From NCBI GenBank assembly GCA_035378955.1, contig DAOSUS010000018.1, positions 1 to 55,801 of the forward strand: DNA of 55,801 nucleotides, read 5' to 3'. Below are positions 35,331-42,755 of the stretch, piece after piece (positions within the stretch are counted from its first letter, which is position 1; each line of letters opens with the position of its first letter). The DNA comes from Candidatus Hydrogenedens sp. Its GTDB lineage: Bacteria; Hydrogenedentota; Hydrogenedentia; Hydrogenedentales; Hydrogenedentaceae. The notes under the pieces are model-generated. The model did no database searches and had not been told where the DNA came from. It saw nothing but the letters and a program-made list of their open reading frames with translations. The position numbers and the translations under genes are program-made.

Positions 35331-35458
35331 AGAACAATCTTTTTGGCTGGCTATCCCAGGAAAATAGAGCAAATGGAATACATAATCACCTATAGGACAT
35401 AATAACAGATTTATATTTTTGTAGGATGAGTTTTTCTGTAGGGTAGGAACTTAAATTT

Positions 35459-35485
35459 ACGAAGTAGGGAACGCTTCAGCTACGG
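35459..35485. repeat. Third partial copy of the dispersed intergenic repeat
   Basis: ACGAAGTAGGGAACGCTTCA GCTACGG resembles the arm at 30,893-30,920 (CCCGAAGCCGGGAGGCTTCAGCTACA) with several mismatches. It lies in the 286-base convergent spacer 35,331-35,616, which also has GTAGGGG-containing fragments and no gene. Confidence 0.4.
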
Positions 35486-35592
35486 TAAGGGAATATATTT
35501 AAGGTTTTTATAACTATTTTTGTAGGGGTAAGGACAGAAGGAAAACACAGACAAAATGTTTGTGCTACATTAAGGGTTATGATTTTTAATGT

Positions 35593-35620
35593 GTAGGGGT
35601 GATTGGTCAATCGCCCTTAC
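35593..35620. terminator. Hairpin between convergent genes (GTAGGGGTGATT / AATCGCCCTTAC)
   Basis: GTAGGGGTGATT and AATCGCCCTTAC pair over about 12 bases with two G-T wobbles around a 4-base loop. The element spans the ccsA stop codon and faces the end of the transglutaminase-like gene. It may act as a two-way terminator. The GTAGGGG...CCCCTAC style is also a widespread intergenic repeat type, so both readings are possible. There is no clear poly-T run. Confidence 0.4.
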
Positions 35621-37563
35621 TTTATGTCTGTTGTTTTTTCTGTAAAACTTATATAGGCGGCAGATAGGATAAGTAGAGTTTCGATAATCCAGAAGATAAG
35701 AAGAGAATTCCAGGCTCCGCGTGTAAAGCCATAACTATGTAAGCCCACACCTAATAGATTAACCCCCCACCATGAGAAAGAAACAACAACACCTAAAATA
35801 ATAGAACCTGCTGCTTCACCCAGGCTGTTAATAATTTTCCCTAAATGAGCATGGATTACAATCAAACACCAGAGGACAATCAGTAAAGCCCCATTCTCTT
35901 TGGGGTCCCAACCCCAGAAACGCCCCCAACTCTGTAATGCCCAGATGCCACCTAAAACGGTGCCTATGAAAGAGAAAAAGAAACAAAAGCAAATCGTTCC
36001 ATATATCCCTCGTGAGAGCCGTTTGTAAAAATTTGTATCATCTTTTTTAATTTTTAATAACTTTCCTAAAATCCAGACATGTCCAAAAGCACTGGCTAAT
36101 AAGCCTGCCCCGTATCCAATAACAATGGTTGTTACATGAATTGTTAGCCAAAAATTGGTATCTAAAACCGCTACAAGACTGGGCATAGTATCTGTGCCTT
36201 CTTTCATTTCATAGCGATTGGCTATAAATAGACCCAGTAAACCCAAAAAACTGGCAAGACTTAATGAAATATTATCTTTTGTGAAACGCTCAATAATGAA
36301 TGCCAATAAAACAGATGTGGCTGTAGAAAACAAAATCGTTTCATAAAGAGTTGTTACAGGGGGTCTTCCACGAATAATACAACGCAAGGTAATAGCAGTA
36401 ATAAGCAAAAGTAAAGCAAGTGTATTGACAGAAAATACACTAAATTTTAAAAATTTGTTTTCTATAGAAAGCCACCATATTGCAGTTATAATCAAAGCCA
36501 AAAAGAATATCCATTGGCTATAGAATAAAAATTTTCCTTTGTAATATAGAACCTCCAGATTTATTCTGGTTCCTTCTCCTCTTTTCCCTGCCATTTGTGT
36601 AATATTTTCTACCAATTGTGTCCATAACTTTTTGAATTGTTCTGCATTTCCTTTTTCTTGTTCTAATTTTGTAAAAAGCAGGAAAAGATGAATATCCGGT
36701 ATATTTTCAATGGAAGGGTCGAAAATTTGAATGGCGGTATCTAAAGGAGAAAGCCATTCTTTCTTTGATGGGTCGTCGGGAGGTATAACGGTAAAATGCT
36801 CTGCTTTTTGAACAAGTTGGCTTATTTCTCCTAATAGATTTCGAATTACTAATAAGGCTTCTTTTGTTTCTTCCTCCTTCATAGTTTGGGACAGTTCTTT
36901 AAGTTTTTTCTTTATTTGTGGGAATGTTTCAACGATTTCTGCTAAAAAGACCTCTTTTCTGTCAGGGAAGAATTGATCTAATAAGGAATTGGGTGAAATA
37001 GGATACTTATACCGTGTGAAATCCAGATAACCTATGATTTCTTCAAAAGCGAGAAGATTATCGGCTAAATTTAAGACCTGCTCCTGGATACGCGTTCGTT
37101 GAGTAGGAGGTATCTGGGAGTATTGCTGTGCTTGATTCATTAATTCTTCGCGGGCAGGAAACAATTCGTTATAAGTATATCGGTCTCGTTTCTTTTCATG
37201 TCCTTGTAATCCTAAATTTTCCAATACGGATAGGTCATGAACAATAAAAACTGGGTATTGTTTGGCTATTTCAGGGTAAAAAAGGCAATTTAAGAACCAT
37301 TCTGTTGGGGATAAACTTTTTTCTTCTGGGTTTTTTATAGATGTTTTTCCGCTCAGTCGTAGAAGTAAAAATCGGGCATGAGTACTCAAGGGTTTTATGC
37401 GTCCATCGGATTGAATAGGTAATTTCTCTGCTTGTGTTATTATTTCCTTATCCCATTGGGGCATGATTAATTTTGCGGTTTGAGGAACTTCTGATGGTAA
37501 TTCTGTAGTGTTTAAAGCACCCAATCCGCAAATAATAATGGATGATATTAGAAAGAAAGTCAT
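35617..37563 (-). CDS. ccsA: Cytochrome c biogenesis protein, CcsA/ResC type
   Basis: Heme-delivery subunit of the system II cytochrome c synthase. Two hydrophobic parts flank a large soluble stretch. After an N-terminal helix, residues about 40-335 (from ATG 37,563) are hydrophilic. Then come eight or so helices with the tryptophan-rich heme motif SWGRFWGWDPKENGALLI and nearby His residues. The usual motif reads WDPKEVWAL; here NGA replaces VWA. The frame is open 30 codons further, to 37,653, which would overlap resB by 82 bases. ATG 37,563 starts just after the resB stop and has AAAGGAG about 13 bases upstream, so it is preferred. The long N-terminal extension is unusual for CcsA. Confidence 0.82.
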   Translation of the reverse strand: MTFFLISSIIICGLGALNTTELPSEVPQTAKLIMPQWDKEIITQAEKLPIQSDGRIKPLSTHARFLLLRLSGKTSIKNPEEKSLSPTEWFLNCLFYPEIAKQYPVFIVHDLSVLENLGLQGHEKKRDRYTYNELFPAREELMNQAQQYSQIPPTQRTRIQEQVLNLADNLLAFEEIIGYLDFTRYKYPISPNSLLDQFFPDRKEVFLAEIVETFPQIKKKLKELSQTMKEEETKEALLVIRNLLGEISQLVQKAEHFTVIPPDDPSKKEWLSPLDTAIQIFDPSIENIPDIHLFLLFTKLEQEKGNAEQFKKLWTQLVENITQMAGKRGEGTRINLEVLYYKGKFLFYSQWIFFLALIITAIWWLSIENKFLKFSVFSVNTLALLLLITAITLRCIIRGRPPVTTLYETILFSTATSVLLAFIIERFTKDNISLSLASFLGLLGLFIANRYEMKEGTDTMPSLVAVLDTNFWLTIHVTTIVIGYGAGLLASAFGHVWILGKLLKIKKDDTNFYKRLSRGIYGTICFCFFFSFIGTVLGGIWALQSWGRFWGWDPKENGALLIVLWCLIVIHAHLGKIINSLGEAAGSIILGVVVSFSWWGVNLLGVGLHSYGFTRGAWNSLLIFWIIETLLILSAAYISFTEKTTDIK

Positions 37564-37571
37564 TAAACTAC

Positions 37572-38714
37572 TTATGCTCCTTTTGAACTTTTCAAAAATC
37601 TTATTAATTTTTGGGAAAAATGTAATAACAGACCTATGGAAATGATTATGCATGAATATAAGGGAATCTGTTCTGCAGGGTTTTTTGTTACCGCAAGAAC
37701 AGAAAAGACAGGTGCAGAAGAGTTGTCATTTTCTGTCCCCCAGGAAGCTTGATACAGTGTAAAACCTTGAAAGCGAAGGGGCTCATTCATTCGTATCACG
37801 GTTTTCTGTTCCCAGTTTTCTGTAGAATATACCACTTCACTTGCAAAGAAGCGTGGTTTGTTGGTTCGGGGGTAAAACTCCTTAACAAATTTTTCTAATT
37901 TGATAGAGAAAGGTAATTCCATTCTTTGGTGTCTTATTCCCATTGAGTATAAATTATCCTGTATTTCGAAAACCCAGGGCTGTTTTTCTCCACCCCAGAG
38001 CATTCCTAAGTGATGTTGTTCCTTGGCAGAAACCTCTACATAGATACCTGCGAGATTTAATTCTTCTTCCCGTTCCGAGGGTGCCGGTTCTAACAGTACT
38101 CCCTGAATACCCTGTTCTACACCGGGAATGGTAAATCGGGGTTTAGCATTCTTCATAAAACGCATCAATGTTATTTCGAAGGGAAATTCTTTTGAAAAGA
38201 AACTTTTTCGTAAGGCTCCATGTAATTTGGAAAACTGTTCTTGTGGGATAATCCATTCTGTAATGGGTATCCTTTTTTCTTTATCCAATTTCCAGATATA
38301 AATTTCCCATTTTCTTGTATCTTCGAAAGTTCTTTTTGTTTCACCTTCAAATAACGAGATTTGACCATAACTTCCCCAAAACTCACCCCAAAATCCACCC
38401 AGTATAAGCAAAATAACACCACCATGTGCGATGAGCATCCCTGGCTTTTTAATACTTTTCGGGGCTAATAAAACTCCTCCGATAAATAAATTTAGTAATA
38501 AAAGAACCATAAGTAACCCTCCTCCTGGGAGAGGAAGAGGTATATAATTTCCTAACCAGTGCCATACGAAAATAGATTCAAAATACTTCTTTTGTATCTC
38601 ATAAATTCCATGTTCTGTTTGAGCCAGAGTTCCAAAAAATACAATTGCCATCAGAAAGAATAGTATTACAACCGATAATTTATATGACCCTAAAAAATGG
38701 AGAATTTTTTTCAT
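37572..38714 (-). CDS. resB: Cytochrome c biogenesis protein, ResB/Ccs1 type
   Basis: A 380-residue partner of CcsA. The start MKKILHFLGSYKLSVVILFF gives the first membrane helix, the second follows after PGGGLLMVLLLLNLFIGGVL, a third near HGGVILLILGGFWGEFWGSY, then a large periplasmic domain (about 115-335) and a final helix (about 350-370). The ResB-typical FRGFTLYQASWG appears here as FQGFTLYQASWG. The domain may hold apocytochrome. The HGG motif with its His fits the family's heme-ligand position. It is followed within 10 bases by ccsA and preceded by the lipoprotein gene, all on the minus strand. Confidence 0.82.
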   Translation of the reverse strand: MKKILHFLGSYKLSVVILFFLMAIVFFGTLAQTEHGIYEIQKKYFESIFVWHWLGNYIPLPLPGGGLLMVLLLLNLFIGGVLLAPKSIKKPGMLIAHGGVILLILGGFWGEFWGSYGQISLFEGETKRTFEDTRKWEIYIWKLDKEKRIPITEWIIPQEQFSKLHGALRKSFFSKEFPFEITLMRFMKNAKPRFTIPGVEQGIQGVLLEPAPSEREEELNLAGIYVEVSAKEQHHLGMLWGGEKQPWVFEIQDNLYSMGIRHQRMELPFSIKLEKFVKEFYPRTNKPRFFASEVVYSTENWEQKTVIRMNEPLRFQGFTLYQASWGTENDNSSAPVFSVLAVTKNPAEQIPLYSCIIISIGLLLHFSQKLIRFLKSSKGA

Positions 38715-38737
38715 CTTATTACTTCCATAATCACTTT

Positions 38738-39502
38738 TTAATTTTTTAATGTAAGCGAATTACATAGTTTAATAAAGTTATCCCGCTGGAGAGTGACTTC
38801 CTTTTCCGGTCCTGTCATTTTAACAAACAAAGTTTGATTTTCCAAGGGGCAAACAGTCCCTAAAAGACGATAATTCTCATGAGTAATCCCTTGCATATCT
38901 TCGTAATTACCTGTAATATCCAAAAGTTTACATTGTTTTCCTAAAAGGGTAATGTCCGATAATTGTTCAATAGCCTGAGCATCTATATCCCTTTTCCCCA
39001 TCTGATTTGCCCAACGTTTCAGGTTCGCTTCTACTCCCCCTGCTTGCGACATTAATACGCTAATATAACATTCCCATGCTGAATTTTCACCTGCATTAAA
39101 AGAAACAATACGCATTGGCTTCGTAGTATCTTCCTGCCAACCTTCCGGTGTTTTCCATTCCAATTCTAATTTTCCAAAACCACCTGCGGGGAGAGATGAA
39201 GTGCCCATATCCATTTTATTTCCCGAATTTTCAATCTCCTGTCCTTCTTTTTTAGTTGTAATCTGCTCAGGTGGGGCACCTGATAAAGAGCCTGTATCTG
39301 GTTGCCCCGTGTTTTCCGTATCTGAGGGTAGTAATCGTAATCTCTGGGACGCCGGTAATGGAATTACAGGTATTTCCTTCTCTGTGGAAGAAATCTCTCT
39401 TTTCTGAATAATTTCCTCTTTTCCTTCATTGGAACAGCCATACAAAAAAACAAGTAAAATTAAAAAGACGCTTAAAAAATTTATGTGATTTCGAAAATTC
39501 AT
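38738..39502 (-). CDS. Putative lipoprotein, unknown function
   Basis: A 254-residue protein with a lipoprotein signal (residues 1-22, ILLVFLYGCSNEG), then a low-complexity region of Ser, Glu, Pro and Gly (about 25-110) and a small globular domain (about 110-254) beginning LELEWKTPEGWQEDTTKPMR, with the phrase WECYISVLMSQAGGVEANLK. This domain looks like those in proteins that measure or bind small targets in the envelope, but I do not recognise it. It precedes resB and ccsA by 23 bases, so a role near cytochrome c maturation is possible. Confidence 0.6.
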   Translation of the reverse strand: MNFRNHINFLSVFLILLVFLYGCSNEGKEEIIQKREISSTEKEIPVIPLPASQRLRLLPSDTENTGQPDTGSLSGAPPEQITTKKEGQEIENSGNKMDMGTSSLPAGGFGKLELEWKTPEGWQEDTTKPMRIVSFNAGENSAWECYISVLMSQAGGVEANLKRWANQMGKRDIDAQAIEQLSDITLLGKQCKLLDITGNYEDMQGITHENYRLLGTVCPLENQTLFVKMTGPEKEVTLQRDNFIKLCNSLTLKN

Positions 39503-39685
39503 ATATACCTCTCTTCTGTTGTATATATAAAATACAAATATAATAACGAAAGCATTATTATAAACATTCCTTAATAATTTTATATAATGAAGTAATACGA
39601 AATTTTAACATTCTTTTGAATGTTTCTACGAATAGAATATGAAGATTTTAAATGATTGTTTTCATTATTAAGGAAATTTCTGGGA

Positions 39686-41245
39686 ATGTCAGATATATGT
39701 TTAGTTTCTGCTCAACCTAACCTCGACATTTTAGGGTTAAAGGGATTGCATTTATTCCTTCGGCAGGAAAGGTTCGATTCTGTCCTTTTATATTTTCCTG
39801 TTTTTAAAAAATATTCGGGACGAAATCAACATGAGCATGTAAAAAATTTTTTATTGGAGGAAAAACCCAAAGTAGTTGGTATCAGTTTAACGGCAGAGGA
39901 TTTTCAGGTTGCATCGGATATAACCCAAATAGTGCGTGAAGTATTACCTGAAACCTATGTTATCTGGGGAGGAATTGAAGCGACTACCGAGCCTGACCGT
40001 TGTGCTCAAATAGCAGACTTTGTTTGTGTCGGTGAAGGGGAACTGTCGCTGAAAGCATTTCTTGTATCTGTAAGAAACGGTGCGGATAAAAATGCTTTGA
40101 AAAAAATTAATAATCTTGCTTATATAGATGAAGAAGGAGTATTACAAACCAACCCTCTGTCTCCTCTTATTACAAATCTGGATATACTTCCACCTTTGAG
40201 GCAGATACCGGAGCGTAGTTATGTAGATACGGGGACAAAAATAGAGCCTGTTCGGGTTGAACATCTTATGCGATACAAAAGGTATCGGGGGCAGGTATAT
40301 AAGATAATGACTTCACGGGGTTGTCCTTATGGCTGTGCTTATTGTTGTAATCGTTTTTTGCGTAAATTATACGGAACCTGGCCTGTACGACATCGGAGCG
40401 TTCAGCATGTTATACAGGAATTAGAATTGGCCATGAAAGAAGGTCCCCCTATTTTTTATGTAGATATTATTGATGACTGTTTTTTTGCATCCGATATGGA
40501 ATATATCAAAGAGTTTTGCACAAAATACAAAGAGCGTATCGGATTACCATTTATTGCCAGAACAACAGCCCGTGAAGTTTCCCATGAGCGAATGTCTATA
40601 TTGGTAGATGCGGGTATGACCTGGACAAATATGGGCTTACAAAGTGGTAGTGACCGAACTTGCTTAGAGATATATAAACGTCCTACAAAGTCCGAAACAT
40701 TCCTAAATGCAGCAAAAATCATTTCTGAATATCCTGTGGGTATTTATTACGATATTATTTTAGACAATCCGTTTGAAACACAAGAAGACCGATTGAATAC
40801 TGCAATTACATTAGCGAAAACTCCACGACCATTCATGCCTTTATTTTTCTCTTTACGATTTTATCCTGGAACGGAAATACGGAAAAGAGCCATTGAAGAA
40901 GGAATCTTAAAAGACAACCCGGTATTATATGAAGATTATTTTTTATGGAAAATGACAGAAGATAATCGTCTTATTCGCTCTGCTTGTTTTGTTTCACCTA
41001 AAATAATTACAGCCCTTGTAAAAAAAATTAAGAAAAGCCCACAAAGTCTGATTTGGAAAGCGGTTGTAATTGGGTTGGATATTATTACAAAAACGATACT
41101 TATGCCTATTACTGCGTTACGCATGATTTACCGTTCCCAACGCCGTTCCATAAGGGGTACAATAAAAACCTTCCCTATGTTTTTAAATGCAAACCATTTA
41201 CCTTCAATTCAGAATTTTAAAAAATATTTACCTTTTCAGAGATAA
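39686..41245 (+). CDS. Radical SAM protein with N-terminal cobalamin-binding-type domain
   Basis: A 519-residue enzyme. Residues 1-130 form a Rossmann-type B12-binding-like domain (CLVSAQPNLDILGLKGLHLF; VVGISLTAEDFQVASDI; WGGIEATTEPDRC; VGEGE). The usual DxHxxG cobalamin ligand is absent. The radical SAM core has the 4Fe-4S motif C213-PYG-C217-AY-C220, followed by the BATS-like series FYVDIIDDCF and NMGLQSGSDRTC. It resembles the B12-radical-SAM group that acts on lipids, hopanoids, cofactors or natural products; the target is unknown. The frame is open from a TTG at 39,656, but ATG 39,686 has AAGGAA about 10 bases upstream and begins where homologues begin. Confidence 0.82.
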   Translation: MSDICLVSAQPNLDILGLKGLHLFLRQERFDSVLLYFPVFKKYSGRNQHEHVKNFLLEEKPKVVGISLTAEDFQVASDITQIVREVLPETYVIWGGIEATTEPDRCAQIADFVCVGEGELSLKAFLVSVRNGADKNALKKINNLAYIDEEGVLQTNPLSPLITNLDILPPLRQIPERSYVDTGTKIEPVRVEHLMRYKRYRGQVYKIMTSRGCPYGCAYCCNRFLRKLYGTWPVRHRSVQHVIQELELAMKEGPPIFYVDIIDDCFFASDMEYIKEFCTKYKERIGLPFIARTTAREVSHERMSILVDAGMTWTNMGLQSGSDRTCLEIYKRPTKSETFLNAAKIISEYPVGIYYDIILDNPFETQEDRLNTAITLAKTPRPFMPLFFSLRFYPGTEIRKRAIEEGILKDNPVLYEDYFLWKMTEDNRLIRSACFVSPKIITALVKKIKKSPQSLIWKAVVIGLDIITKTILMPITALRMIYRSQRRSIRGTIKTFPMFLNANHLPSIQNFKKYLPFQR

Positions 41246-41336
41246 ATTATTAATTCTGAAAACATTGATATTATTAATTTGTATTTAATTAGTCAATATT
41301 TATTTAAAATATTTTCTTTAAAAATGGGTATTTTTC

Positions 41337-41365
41337 TTGACTTTTGACAATATTTTGTTCATAAT
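41337..41365 (+). promoter_or_regulatory. Promoter of the prepilin gene
   Basis: TTGACT (41,337-41,342) and CATAAT (41,360-41,365) are separated by 17 bases, each close to the sigma-70 consensus. Transcription would start near 41,372, about 40 bases before the ATG, and AAAGGAGAG then gives a strong ribosome-binding site. A TTGACA slightly downstream (41,345) has no matching -10. Confidence 0.5.
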
Positions 41366-41411
41366 TATTAATTAGAGACATTTAATTTAATGTTATTGAA
41401 AGGAGAGTTAT

Positions 41412-42401
41412 ATGATAAAAAAAGGATTTACATTAATTGAATTATTAGTTGTTATCGCGATTATCGGTATTCTTGCTGCAATATTATTGCCTGCATTAGC
41501 CCGTGCACGAGAAGCAGCACGAAGGTCAAGTTGCCAGAATAATTTGAAGCAATGGGCGCTTGTCCTGAAAATGTATTCAAATGAGAGCAAAGGGGAACGA
41601 TTTCCTCCTATGCAAACTTATAATCCGGCGACATTAGAACGAGCAATTGCAGTGGGTCCTCAAGTAGACTTGATTTATCCTGAATATTTAACAGACCCTT
41701 ATATTGCAATTTGTCCATCAGACCCCAATGCATCTCATTCCAGGAAAAGGATTGAAGATGTCAATGGTAACCTTGTTCAAGTGAGTGATGAGATTGATTG
41801 TAGTTATATTTATTTGGGATGGGTTTTTGATGATTTTAAACCTGCTATTCAATTAAGTCAATTTCTTTTAATCGGATTGTTGCTTACCATAAGTCCTTCG
41901 GGATTCGATACCTCGTTACCGGCACCTATTCAATTTGGGGCAGCATTTGATGCACTTTACTTTGCGCACTAAAGCGATGTTGTCGCCTATATTAACAACA
42001 GTAACCCTCGGGCTCTTCTTAAAGTAATGGATTCCGATGCAAATCTTGCATATTCAGGTTCTCCATGGTCAGGATATGGTAATGGTGGAGGAAATATTGT
42101 GTATCGTTTAAGAGAAGGAATCGAAAGATTTTTAATAACAGATATCAATAACCCTGCGAGTAGTAATAATGCTCAAAGTTCCGTATGGATAATGCTTGAT
42201 ACGATTTCAACACCACAATCCAAAGAGCCTTTATTCAATCATGTTCCGGGTGGTTGTAATGTCCTTTATATGGATGGCCATGTAGAGTTTATCAGGTATA
42301 TTCCGGACCCGAACCCCTATGACCTTAATGTTCCGGGTGATGCCCCTGTAACTTCTGCTACGGCGAATTTGGTTTCAGCACTTGCAGGTAATCTGGAATA
42401 A
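41412..42401 (+). pseudogene. Prepilin-like H-X9-DG protein, split by an in-frame TAA
   Basis: The frame starts with a type IV/type II prepilin leader and helix, MIKKG before FTLIELLVVIAIIGILAAIL, with the G|F cleavage site and the acidic Glu at position 5 of the mature pilin. It ends at TAA 41,970-41,972 after 186 residues (...ALYFAH). The same frame continues as SDVVAYINNSNPRALLK and then to 42,401, with FNHVPGGCNVLYMDGHVEFI, the C-terminal H-x-DG-type motif of this pilin-like family. The reading frame is kept across the stop (330 codons in all), so only a single codon is damaged. TAA is a normal stop in neighbouring genes. Either a nonsense mutation, or an assembly error. Downstream ATG 42,033 could restart but has no leader. 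Confidence 0.75.
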
Positions 42402-42414
42402 AAAATTTCCCATG

Positions 42415-42443
42415 TTGCCTTCTGTGGTTTAATCCGTTATAAT
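42415..42443 (+). promoter_or_regulatory. Promoter of the SRP RNA gene
   Basis: TTGCCT at 42,415-42,420 and a perfect TATAAT at 42,438-42,443 stand 17 bases apart. The first base of the RNA stem (42,450) lies 7 bases downstream of the -10, the expected distance for a transcript start. The fit between promoter and RNA ends supports both calls. Confidence 0.75.
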
Positions 42444-42449
42444 ATTAGT

Positions 42450-42729
42450 TGCTCGCGCTAGGTGGGAACGAAGCGGCGTTCCTGAACTCGCAAATCCGCT
42501 TTAGCGAGGCTGAATTCCCTCCCGAGGGCGGTATGCCCTTTAGCTGGTGCGGAGTAAGTGGTGTTGACGGCTTGGTCCTGCTCAACAGATAGGCAACGAA
42601 CCCGGTCAGGTCCGGAAGGAAGCAGCCGTAGTTGATACTGTCTGTGTGCTGCAGGGTTGCCGGGCCCGAGCTAACTGCTCCGTGGCCGTTCTGGGTATGT
42701 CGTTCGAAGGTGGGTGCGCGAGCACTTTT
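42450..42729 (+). ncRNA. ffs: Signal recognition particle RNA, large bacterial type
   Basis: RNA scaffold of the signal recognition particle, which targets membrane proteins with Ffh. The core helix-8 signature GGTCAGGTCCGGAAGGAAGC AGCC lies at 42,604-42,627. The 5' end TGCTCGCGC (42,450-42,458) pairs perfectly with GCGCGAGCA near 42,716-42,724, closing the molecule as helix 5 does, and is followed by CTTTTT, a simple terminator. The length of about 280 bases and the extra 5' part (AGGTGGGAACG... to GCGAGG) indicate the long form with an Alu domain. A position right before dnaX is common in bacteria. Exact ends are estimated from the stem. Confidence 0.9.
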
Positions 42730-42755
42730 TACATAAATGGCAGGGAATATATTTT

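Noticed and set aside
41970..41972. TAA recoded as an amino acid in the prepilin gene
   Set aside because: TAA ends neighbouring genes normally and no recoding element is visible, so a nonsense change or assembly error is simpler.
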